The notes under the pieces: generated by a model
Told to the model about the DNA's origin: nothing
The model's database searches: none
The model's input: only the letters and a program-made list of their open reading frames with translations
In this document: positions 1 through 7,885 of the stretch, piece after piece
Layout: the number at the start of each line of letters is the position of its first letter
Position numbering within the stretch: the first letter of the stretch is position 1
DNA from: Planctomycetaceae bacterium
GTDB lineage: Bacteria > Planctomycetota > Planctomycetia > Pirellulales > Pirellulaceae
Length of the DNA stretch: 40,409 bases
NCBI GenBank assembly: GCA_012965455.1
Contig: DTSG01000099.1
Coordinates: forward strand, 1 to 40,409
Direction: 5' to 3'
Made by a program: the position numbers and the translations under genes

Positions 1-666
1 CCAGGGGAACGAGATTATCAGGCACGCATTAATATGTACCAGCTGGCAGCGAGGATGCAGACGTCGGCTGTGGAGGCAATGGATCTAAGTCAAGAAACCG
101 CGGCAACGAAAAAACACTACGGTATGGACGACCCAATGACCAAAGATTTTGGCGCACGATGTTTGATTGCGCGGCGACTTGTTGAGCGCGGTGTTCGGTT
201 TGTGCAAGTTTTTACACAGAATCAGTTCTGGGATCACCACGGTCGGATTAGGACTAGCTTGCCAGCGGCTTGTAAAAAAGTAGACAAACCATCGGCGGCA
301 CTTGTTAGTGATCTCAAGCGACGTGGGATGCTCGATGAAACGATTGTGCATTGGGGCGGTGAAATGGGTAGACTGCCGGTCATCCAAAATGATACGGGTG
401 CAAACAATGTCGGCCGCGATCATAACACCAAGGGCTTTAGCATGTGGGTTGCCGGTGGTGGATTCAAGGCCGGACATGTACATGGAAAGACGGATGAGTT
501 TAGTCATCAAGCGGTGGATCAAATCGTAAACCACTATGACTACCACCATACATTGATGCATCTATTTGGTTTAGATCACCAGCGACTGGCATTTGAACAT
601 AATGGACTTAGTAGAAAGCTAATTGAAACAGACAAAAGCCAGCTAGTAACGGAGTTAATTACTTGA
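1..666 (+). CDS. DUF1501 family protein, C-terminal part (5' end outside window)
   Basis: The reading frame is open from the first base, and residues encoded before the first ATG (position 34) align with the homologous gene at 22366-23814, so this is the C-terminal part of a longer protein. Shared landmarks are LAARMQ, RCLIARR.VERGVRFVQ, the HWGGE.GRLPV block and GRDHN. DUF1501 proteins belong to the alkaline-phosphatase/sulfatase-like fold group; most carry a Tat signal, and their substrate is unknown. The GRDHN form, rather than GRDHW, puts it in the same subclass as the 22366 gene, which follows a PSCyt1/DUF1549/DUF1553 gene. A similar partner may lie just upstream of the window. About 265 bp separate it from the next gene, so it is probably the end of its own operon. 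Confidence 0.9.
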   Translation, partial: PGERDYQARINMYQLAARMQTSAVEAMDLSQETAATKKHYGMDDPMTKDFGARCLIARRLVERGVRFVQVFTQNQFWDHHGRIRTSLPAACKKVDKPSAALVSDLKRRGMLDETIVHWGGEMGRLPVIQNDTGANNVGRDHNTKGFSMWVAGGGFKAGHVHGKTDEFSHQAVDQIVNHYDYHHTLMHLFGLDHQRLAFEHNGLSRKLIETDKSQLVTELIT

Positions 667-720
667 TTGCAGTAAGAAAAATAAAGGATGAAAATAGCAG
701 GGGATAAGTCAAAATCTATT

Positions 721-746
721 AAATCCCCCCCAAGTTAGGGTTTTTT
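721..746 (+). terminator. Possible weak terminator after the first DUF1501 gene
   Basis: A short imperfect stem (AAATCCC at 721-727 against GGGTTTT starting at 738) is followed by a run of six T at 741-746. It lies about 55 bp downstream of the stop codon at 666. The stem is short with one mismatch and a ten-base loop, so the call is tentative. The rest of the 667-931 gap is AT-rich with no recognisable gene; it presumably contains the promoter of the next gene, but I could not find a convincing -35/-10 pair. Confidence 0.25.
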
Positions 747-931
747 ACGTTTTGTATTTATATTTGGATGGTACTGGAGCAGGATTCTTCTAGTTGGCAA
801 TTTAGTCCTTTGATAAAATGTACGATATAAAAGATGAGTGTTTAAGAAGTAGCCGAGCAGGTACATAATGGTAGTGGGTGATCAATAGAGCGTTTGCACA
901 ACGAAAAAAAATGATTAAGGGCAGTTAGCCA

Positions 932-2239
932 ATGGCGGCAGAATATCAAACAGACCATTATTGTGACGGTGTAAACCGCCGCAGCTTTTTACAGATTGGT
1001 GCCCTTGGCGGTCTCGGCCTGTCACTGTCGAGCTATCTTAAGAGCACTGCCGCGACAACGGACAAATCCCCCACGAATTGCATTTTGATTTGGACTCGAG
1101 GCGGAACAAGCCACCACGATACGTTAGACCCAAAACCAGATGCACCGACGAGTATCCGCGGTGAGTACGACGTAATCGACACAGCGATTCCCGGAGTCAA
1201 GTTTACAGAGATATGTCCTAACTTAGCCAAGCATGCCGACAAGTTTTCGGTTTTACGAGGTTGGAATCCACGCAACGGAAGTCATGGAACCGCAGACCAA
1301 TATGTGATGAGTGGTCGCAAATTCAATCAGGCGGTGGCCTATCCAACCTATGGCAGTGTCCTGAGTCACTATCACGGATTCCGTACGGCGATGCCTCCAT
1401 TTATTCAGCTAGGCACGAATGTTGATCGTCGCTTTGGCGGTGGCAGTGCAGGCATCTTGGGTTTGGAGCACATGCCGTTTGAAATCGATGCGGACCCCAA
1501 TGCCGCTAAGTTTACCGTACGGGATATCACTCCGCCGAGCGGTGTTTCGTTTGCACGAATTGATCGCCGCCAGAGCGCCTTGGCTCGGCTCGACGCATTG
1601 CAGCGCAACACCGACGTACAACAGCCAGCCTTTGCTGCTCTTGACGAACACTATAAAGCGGCATTCAACATGATCACCGCTCCGGAAACCAAACAAGCAT
1701 TTGACTTAGAAAAAGAAGATGCCAAACTGCGAGAAGCATATGGCAAAAACCGTTTCGGGCAAAGCTGTTTGTTATCGCGACGACTTATCGAAGCGGGTGT
1801 TCGTTTCGTCACGGTTACCGATGGTGGCTGGGACACGCATGCCAACAATTTCAAAGGTCTTAAAACTCGTATTCCACCGGTCGACAAAGCTTTACCACAA
1901 TTGCTGATGGATCTCGCAGACCGAGGAATGCTAGACACGACGTTAGTTTGTTGGTTCACGGATTTCGGCCGCACCCCGAAAATTAACTCAGCGAGCGGTC
2001 GCGATCATTGGTCGACGGCGGGATTTGCTGTGATGGCCGGTGCTGGCATTCCTGCCGGTACGATACTTGGAGCGACAGATGCCGAAGGGGGATACGTCTC
2101 GAAAGATGAGTACTTTACGGATGATATTGCCGCCACCGTGTATAGCAAGCTAGGCCTACCAACAGACTTAATCGCTCACGCACCAGATGGTCGCCCAGTA
2201 CGTCTTATTGAAGGTCGCCCAATTAAGGAGTGGATGTAA
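932..2239 (+). CDS. DUF1501 family protein, Tat-exported
   Basis: This 435-residue protein starts with a twin-arginine signal: NRRSFLQ near residue 16, then a Gly/Leu-rich stretch. The DUF1501 core shows LDPKPDAP near residue 70, RRLIEAGVRFVTVTDGGWDTH in the middle, FGRTPKI and GRDHW. Family members are exported planctomycete proteins of the alkaline-phosphatase-like fold with no established reaction. An AAGG lies 11 bases before the ATG. It begins a closely spaced plus-strand run; the next gene is 33 bp away. At the first core motif it reads WTRGGTSHHD, where the paralogues at 2273 and 12016 have DGG, so the acidic residue two before the glycines is replaced by Thr-Arg. Family assignment is firm; function is unknown. 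Confidence 0.93.
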   Translation: MAAEYQTDHYCDGVNRRSFLQIGALGGLGLSLSSYLKSTAATTDKSPTNCILIWTRGGTSHHDTLDPKPDAPTSIRGEYDVIDTAIPGVKFTEICPNLAKHADKFSVLRGWNPRNGSHGTADQYVMSGRKFNQAVAYPTYGSVLSHYHGFRTAMPPFIQLGTNVDRRFGGGSAGILGLEHMPFEIDADPNAAKFTVRDITPPSGVSFARIDRRQSALARLDALQRNTDVQQPAFAALDEHYKAAFNMITAPETKQAFDLEKEDAKLREAYGKNRFGQSCLLSRRLIEAGVRFVTVTDGGWDTHANNFKGLKTRIPPVDKALPQLLMDLADRGMLDTTLVCWFTDFGRTPKINSASGRDHWSTAGFAVMAGAGIPAGTILGATDAEGGYVSKDEYFTDDIAATVYSKLGLPTDLIAHAPDGRPVRLIEGRPIKEWM

Positions 2240-2272
2240 TACCTCGAGTAAATTTCAGAGGTATCCAAAATT

Positions 2273-3682
2273 ATGTTTAGACTCACTGGAAAATCAACAA
2301 CACATTGCGATGGAGTCACGCGGCGTGAATTTTTGTCTGCCGGTTCCGCGGGTGTTGTCGGGTTGAGTTTAGCAGATTTATTGCGAGCAGAGGCAGCCGC
2401 AGGCCTAGGGTCGTCTAACAAAGCCATCGTCAATATTCATCTTGATGGCGGTGCACCACAGATGGATACGATTGACATGAAGCCAGAAGGCCCGCGAGAA
2501 ACGCGGGGCGAGTTTCAGCCAATTTCAACATCGGTAGCAGGGATCCAACTTAGTGAGTTGTTACCGAACATAGCTGCTCAAGCAGAGGACTTTGCCTTCA
2601 TTCGTAGCCTTGTCGGTTCGGCAGGTAGACACGATGCATTTCAATGCCAATCGGGATTTGATGCTAAGGAACAATCTAGCTTGGGTGGACATCCAGCCAT
2701 GGGTTGTGTGTTGAGCAAGATACTTGGCCGCGTGTCCGATCCGGCACCAACGTTCGTTGATCTAATGCAAGGACGACCATTGGTTCGTAACAGCGCTCGG
2801 CCAGGGTTTTTAGGGCCCGCCTATAAACCGTTTCGGCCAGATTTGTCGAGCATGTTTGATCGTCCCTTAGAAACTGCGATGAAAGGCGAATTAGCGAGAC
2901 TAGGTTCTAATCACACAACTAGCTTGTCACTCAATGCCGAACTCAATGCGGATCGGCTGCATGACCGTAATTCGTTGCTCCAGAGTTTGGACTCGATTCG
3001 CCGTGAGGTAGATGGCAGTGGCATGATGGATGCAATGGATCGTTATTCGCAACAGGCGACGGGCATCTTATTGTCAGGCACATTCGCCGACGCATTAGAT
3101 TTGTCCAAAGAAGACCCCAAGATGCTGTCGCGCTATATGCCAAATCACGCAGTCTCCGGCTATCGAAATGCCACGGCTGACGAACCAAAAGCCGCGCTGA
3201 AACTATTGATCGCTCGGCGATTGATCGAAGCTGGGGTGCGTTGTGTCAGTGTGACGTTTAGTGATTTTGATACACATAGCAAAAACTTTAGTCGCATGCG
3301 GTATACATTACCAATCGTTGACCATGCAATCGTGACATTTATTAATGACCTGAAAGATCGCGGCATGTTTGATGACGTATCGATTGTCTTATGGGGCGAA
3401 TTTGGACGAACGCCAAAAATCAACGAAAATGGCGGTCGTGATCATTGGCCTCGAGTGAGCCCTGCGATCATGGCAGGTGGTAAAATGCGCGGCGGGCAAG
3501 TGATTGGCGCGACGGACCGCACGGCTGGGGAAGCCATTAGTCGGCCCGTTAACTATCAAGACGTTATGTACACGCTTTACCACAATCTTGGTATCACCGC
3601 AGATCGAGTGACGATTGAAGATCCAACGGGACGCCCGCTGTACCTATTAGACCAAGGCTCGCTAATTGGTGAATTAGTTTAA
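2273..3682 (+). CDS. DUF1501 family protein, Tat-exported
   Basis: This 469-residue DUF1501 protein has a Tat signal (TRREFLS near residue 17, followed by a small-residue hydrophobic stretch ending near AEAAA). Core motifs are HLDGGAPQMDTID near residue 58, ARRLIEAGVRCVSV, then WGEFGRTPKI and GRDHW near residue 390. It retains the Asp before GG that the preceding paralogue lacks. It lies 33 bp downstream of that paralogue and 69 bp upstream of an isochorismatase-ThuA fusion, so co-transcription is likely. Two neighbouring DUF1501 genes of clearly different sequence suggest old duplication with divergence, not a recent copy. Reaction and substrate are unknown. Confidence 0.93.
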   Translation: MFRLTGKSTTHCDGVTRREFLSAGSAGVVGLSLADLLRAEAAAGLGSSNKAIVNIHLDGGAPQMDTIDMKPEGPRETRGEFQPISTSVAGIQLSELLPNIAAQAEDFAFIRSLVGSAGRHDAFQCQSGFDAKEQSSLGGHPAMGCVLSKILGRVSDPAPTFVDLMQGRPLVRNSARPGFLGPAYKPFRPDLSSMFDRPLETAMKGELARLGSNHTTSLSLNAELNADRLHDRNSLLQSLDSIRREVDGSGMMDAMDRYSQQATGILLSGTFADALDLSKEDPKMLSRYMPNHAVSGYRNATADEPKAALKLLIARRLIEAGVRCVSVTFSDFDTHSKNFSRMRYTLPIVDHAIVTFINDLKDRGMFDDVSIVLWGEFGRTPKINENGGRDHWPRVSPAIMAGGKMRGGQVIGATDRTAGEAISRPVNYQDVMYTLYHNLGITADRVTIEDPTGRPLYLLDQGSLIGELV

Positions 3683-3751
3683 CGGGCACGTGGTATATTT
3701 AGGGACAGCGGTGGTTTGCAAATTAGATAAATTTATGAGGGGAAAATGGTC

Positions 3752-5329
3752 ATGCGTTGGTTTTATTTATTATTATTGGGTGTGGCAGTTAACTTTTCGG
3801 CAGCCGCGGCTGAGCGATCCGACTTTGGTTTAACATTGCGATCGCAGGCGGCAACATCGGCCGAAAACATTCGCTTTCAAGCGCGCTACGATCAGCAGCA
3901 ATGGAAAGCCAGCGAAACCGCAGTGATCGTTTGCGACATGTGGAATCTTCACCACTGCCTGAATGCAACTCGCCGCGGTACAGAAATGGCCCCCCGCTTG
4001 AATCAGCTGCTCAAACAATCTCGTCGACAGGGCGCTCTTATCATCCATGCACCAAGTTCATGCATGGCGCCCTACAAGGATCATCCAGCCCGAGCCACCG
4101 CATTGAATGCTCCGGCGGCAAGCAATTTGCCCGCCGAAATCGACAAATGGTGTTATAGCATTCCGTCCGAAGAACAAGGCACCTATCCACTAGATCAATC
4201 TGATGGGGGCGAGGATGACGACTTAGTGGAGCATGCCGCTTGGGCCAAGAAATTAGCTGGTATGGGACTCAACCCCCGCAGTCCGTGGACAAAACAAACA
4301 GACTTGATCGACATTCATGATAAAGATGTGATTAGTGATAATGGCGTGGAAATTTGGAATGTGCTGCAACAAACAGGAATCAAAAACGTTGTGCTGGTTG
4401 GTGTGCACACAAATATGTGTGTGTTGGGCCGACCCTTTGGGTTGCGTCAAATGGCAAAAAATGGGATGAACGTAGTGCTGTGCCGTGATTTGACCGACAC
4501 CATGTACAACCCAAAAATGAAGCCGTTTGTGAGCCATTTCACGGGAACGGATTTAATCGTTGAGCATATTGAAAAATGGGTATGCCCGACGATAACGAGT
4601 GATCAAATTCTTGGCGGAAAGCCGTTTGTGTTTTCAACAGATACCAGAAAACACGTTGTTATCTTGATTGCTGAACGTGAATATCAAACAAATGAATCAT
4701 TACCGCGATTTGCTTTAGAGCATCTGGGGCAAGATTACAAAGTGACGATTGTTCATTGTGATGAAGATGGCCAAGGCGAACGCAATGCTTTACCCAATTC
4801 GATCCCAGCGATCACACAGGCGGATTTACTATTGATTAGTATTCGCCGCCGAGTTCTTCCACAGGATCAAATGCAGGCCGTCCGGCAGCATATTGAAAAC
4901 GGCAAACCTGTGGTTGGTATTCGCACGGCGAATCATGCGTTTTCGTTGCGCGGCGAAGCGCCCCCGGAAGGCCTAGTGGCTTGGGACAAATTTGATCAAG
5001 AGATTTGGGGAGGGAATTACGCGAATCACCACGGTAACGGTAAAACGACAACCGTGGCGGCGTTGTGCGAGCACGAGATTCTTAACGGTGTTGACCTCCA
5101 AGATTTCACCACGATAGGGTCGCTGTATCAGGTGAACCCGTTGTCGAGTTCTACACAGGCGATATTGTCAGGTACGATTCCTGACAAACCGATGGAACCA
5201 ATCGCCTGGACGAATAAGACAATTTTTGGAGGGCGAGCTTTTTATACATCACTCGGACAGATCAAAGATTTTGACACAAAAACCATGAATGTGTTGTTGA
5301 AGAATGCGATTGCTTGGGCTTTGAATTAA
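3752..5329 (+). CDS. Secreted isochorismatase-like hydrolase fused to a ThuA-like domain
   Basis: The N-terminus MRWFYLLLLGVAVNFSAAAA is a signal peptide. Residues of about 45-290 form an isochorismatase-like cysteine hydrolase: VIVCDMW supplies the usual catalytic Asp, and GVHTNMC supplies the nucleophilic Cys (near residue 223). Residues of about 300-525 resemble a ThuA-like glutamine-amidotransferase-type domain, with VVILIAEREY, GKPVVGIRTANHAF and GGRAFYTSLG. The family hydrolyses enol-ether or amide bonds, and ThuA-like domains occur in sugar-utilisation loci, so a periplasmic sugar-related role is a reasonable guess. A GAGGGG lies 9 bases before the ATG at 3752 but only 3 before the ATG at 3746, which favours 3752. 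It sits between DUF1501 and DUF1549/DUF1553 genes. The domain calls are good; the substrate is unknown. Confidence 0.85.
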   Translation: MRWFYLLLLGVAVNFSAAAAERSDFGLTLRSQAATSAENIRFQARYDQQQWKASETAVIVCDMWNLHHCLNATRRGTEMAPRLNQLLKQSRRQGALIIHAPSSCMAPYKDHPARATALNAPAASNLPAEIDKWCYSIPSEEQGTYPLDQSDGGEDDDLVEHAAWAKKLAGMGLNPRSPWTKQTDLIDIHDKDVISDNGVEIWNVLQQTGIKNVVLVGVHTNMCVLGRPFGLRQMAKNGMNVVLCRDLTDTMYNPKMKPFVSHFTGTDLIVEHIEKWVCPTITSDQILGGKPFVFSTDTRKHVVILIAEREYQTNESLPRFALEHLGQDYKVTIVHCDEDGQGERNALPNSIPAITQADLLLISIRRRVLPQDQMQAVRQHIENGKPVVGIRTANHAFSLRGEAPPEGLVAWDKFDQEIWGGNYANHHGNGKTTTVAALCEHEILNGVDLQDFTTIGSLYQVNPLSSSTQAILSGTIPDKPMEPIAWTNKTIFGGRAFYTSLGQIKDFDTKTMNVLLKNAIAWALN

Positions 5330-5378
5330 CGAGCAGTGCAAGCGAACACACAATAAACCATTGTCAGCGCACCGAACA

Positions 5379-7853
5379 ATGAAAAATAATAACTGCACGA
5401 TGATCATGGCGCTGAGCGTTCTCGCGCTGGCTATGTTTACCGGCGAGGTGATGGCGGCAGCTAAATTTACCGTGTTGCCGAGCGAAGTATTACTCAACGG
5501 CAATTTTGCGCAGGCTCAGTTAGTCGTCACGGCGACGAAGTCGGGTGAAATTCGTATAGATAGCGCTGACTTAACTCACACGGCGAAATATACGTCCTTG
5601 AATGTGGATGTTGTTACGGTAGATCAAACGGGTTTGTTATTAGCAGTTGCTAATGGCACGGCAGAGATTCAGATTCGAGTAGGCCGTAGCAAGCGGATTG
5701 TATCCGTGATTGTCGCTGACATTACAGAAAGCCCCGAGTTAGATTTCCATTACAGCGTCCAGCCAGTTCTTTCCAAAGCGGGTTGTAATATGGGAGCTTG
5801 CCACGCGAGTCAGCATGGCAAGGGGGGATTTGTGCTGTCCGTCTTTGGCTATGATCCGAGCAAAGATTTCTCATCGATTGTAAAAGATCAACTACAGCGA
5901 CGAGTGGACTATATTCGTCCTGAGAATAGCTTGTTTGTTTTGAAACCCACGGCGCAAGTGCCTCACGGTGGTGGCCAGCGGCTCAAGGTCGGTTCAGTGA
6001 TGCACGACACTTTGGTGCAGTGGGTTAGCGGCGGTGCGCAAGGCCCCACGAAGGACTCAGCGGTAGTGGTTGACCTCGTAGCTACGCCTAGTCGACGTGT
6101 TGCGGAAATAGGTAGCACGCAACAGCTTCAAATACGAGCGACCTATTCCGATGGGACAACGCGAGATGTAACCGCGTTGGCTCGGTATGATTCATTGGAT
6201 GACGGACTCTTAAAGGTTTCAACTGCTGGATTAGTCGAAACACTGGGACGTGGCCAAGCTGGCGTAATGGTGCGGTTTGAGGGCCAAGCCACGACGTTTA
6301 TGGTGACGATTCCGTATGGTGCAGACGTAGATTTGCCGCAGTGGTCGGAAGACAACTTAGTGGATAAATTTGCGGTCGACAAATTCCGAGAATTAGGAAT
6401 CCAGCCCTCTCTGCTTTGTGATGATTCAACATTTATCCGTCGCGCTTACCTCGACGCCATCGGTGGCTTGCCGACACCGGCCGAGACACAACAGTTCTTA
6501 GATTTGAATGGCGCTGATAAGCGGACCAAGTTGATAGATCAACTATTAGGTCTCACGGGTGATCCGGCGCAAGATGTTTTTAATGATCGTTTTGCGGCCT
6601 ATTGGACTCTCAAATGGTCGGACCTGCTACGCAACAGCTCCGCGACGCTTGGGGAACAAGGGATGTGGTCGTTACACAATTGGATCCGTGAATCGTTTCG
6701 AGTTAATCGAGGATTTGATGAATTTGTGAAAGACCTAATTCAGGCTCGCGGATCTCTGTATATGAATGGTCCCGCGAATTACTATCAAATTAATAAAAAT
6801 TCATCGGACTTAACTGAGGCAACAACGCAGTTATTCATGGGCATTCGACTTGAATGTGCCAAGTGTCACCATCATCCATTTGAAAGCTACAGCCAAGCGG
6901 ATTATTACGGTATGGCTGCTTTCTTCTCCCGAGTAGGCACTAAGAACAGCGAAGAGTTTGGGTTGTTTGGTCGAGAGCGAGTCGTTGTTGTAAATCCAAC
7001 AGGTGACGTACAACATCCGCGGACGCGAGAAACAATGAAACCGACGGTTTTACATGGCGACGTTATCGAGCATTCGCTGGACCGCCGAATTCCGCTGGCG
7101 TCCTGGCTTACATCTACCCAAAACCCCTGGTTTGCAAAAAGTGTGGTGAATCGCTATGTCCGCTATTTGATGGGCCGAGGGCTCGTAGAACCTGTTGACG
7201 ACATGCGATCTACCAATCCAGCGAGCAATGAAGCGATGCTTTCGGCGCTTGCCGCTTCGTTTGAAGAAAGCGGTTACGATTTAAAACAACTGATACGGGT
7301 CATTATGACGTCCCGAACATACCAACTAGGTTCCGAGCCAACGGAAATGAACGTCTCGGCTGGTAAATACTATGCATTTTATCACGCAAAACGAATGCCA
7401 GCCGAAGCATTGCTCGATGCGATCAACACCGCGACGGGAACGGCGACAAAGTTTAAGGATTTGCCCCCGGGAACACTAGCGATTGAATTACCGGACACGA
7501 ATTACCCCAACTATTTTTTGAAGACATTTGGAAAGCCGTTGCGAGTGAGTGTTTGTGAGTGCGAGCGAGCACCGGATGAGAATTTGGCACAGGCGCTGCA
7601 TACACTCAACGGAGATACGATCGCCAAAAAAATTAGTGACCCGCTGAGCCATTTAGGGAAGTTGCTAACAGCGGAAGCTCCTGTTGAAGAAGTTATCGCC
7701 CACATTTTTATGGCGACGCTGTCACGGATGGCAACGCCGGATGAACAGGCACTGTGCAAACAGATTGTTGCCGAAGCGCCGACAATGAAAGAAGGTTGCG
7801 AAGACGTATTGTGGGCATTAATCAATTCCAAGCAATTCGTTTATATCCAATAA
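5379..7853 (+). CDS. Ig-like (BIG2) / DUF1549 / DUF1553 protein with cytochrome-c-like motifs
   Basis: An 824-residue exported protein with a signal peptide ending near VMAAA. After an N-terminal Ig-like region (about 25-120) comes a conserved cysteine block, CNMGACH followed by GKGGFVLSVFG (from about residue 136), where the spacing is CX4CH. A second Ig-like region follows, then DUF1549 (also called PSCyt2) from about 325, containing the canonical CXXCH motif ECAKCHHHPFE (C493, C496, H497). DUF1553 (PSD1) follows from about 570, with VNRYVRYLMGRGL and MTSRTYQLG. This architecture is common in planctomycetes and is often adjacent to DUF1501 genes; heme binding is inferred from motifs only. 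An alternative TTG start at 5361 is possible; the ATG at 5379 gives the cleaner signal peptide. Its biochemical role is unknown. Confidence 0.92.
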   Translation: MKNNNCTMIMALSVLALAMFTGEVMAAAKFTVLPSEVLLNGNFAQAQLVVTATKSGEIRIDSADLTHTAKYTSLNVDVVTVDQTGLLLAVANGTAEIQIRVGRSKRIVSVIVADITESPELDFHYSVQPVLSKAGCNMGACHASQHGKGGFVLSVFGYDPSKDFSSIVKDQLQRRVDYIRPENSLFVLKPTAQVPHGGGQRLKVGSVMHDTLVQWVSGGAQGPTKDSAVVVDLVATPSRRVAEIGSTQQLQIRATYSDGTTRDVTALARYDSLDDGLLKVSTAGLVETLGRGQAGVMVRFEGQATTFMVTIPYGADVDLPQWSEDNLVDKFAVDKFRELGIQPSLLCDDSTFIRRAYLDAIGGLPTPAETQQFLDLNGADKRTKLIDQLLGLTGDPAQDVFNDRFAAYWTLKWSDLLRNSSATLGEQGMWSLHNWIRESFRVNRGFDEFVKDLIQARGSLYMNGPANYYQINKNSSDLTEATTQLFMGIRLECAKCHHHPFESYSQADYYGMAAFFSRVGTKNSEEFGLFGRERVVVVNPTGDVQHPRTRETMKPTVLHGDVIEHSLDRRIPLASWLTSTQNPWFAKSVVNRYVRYLMGRGLVEPVDDMRSTNPASNEAMLSALAASFEESGYDLKQLIRVIMTSRTYQLGSEPTEMNVSAGKYYAFYHAKRMPAEALLDAINTATGTATKFKDLPPGTLAIELPDTNYPNYFLKTFGKPLRVSVCECERAPDENLAQALHTLNGDTIAKKISDPLSHLGKLLTAEAPVEEVIAHIFMATLSRMATPDEQALCKQIVAEAPTMKEGCEDVLWALINSKQFVYIQ

Positions 7854-7885
7854 CAGAAGATTGTTATCTTTGAGGAGTGGTGATC

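Noticed and set aside
932..3682. Recent tandem duplication of DUF1501 genes at 932 and 2273
   Set aside because: The two proteins share family motifs but differ through most of their length, so they are old paralogues.
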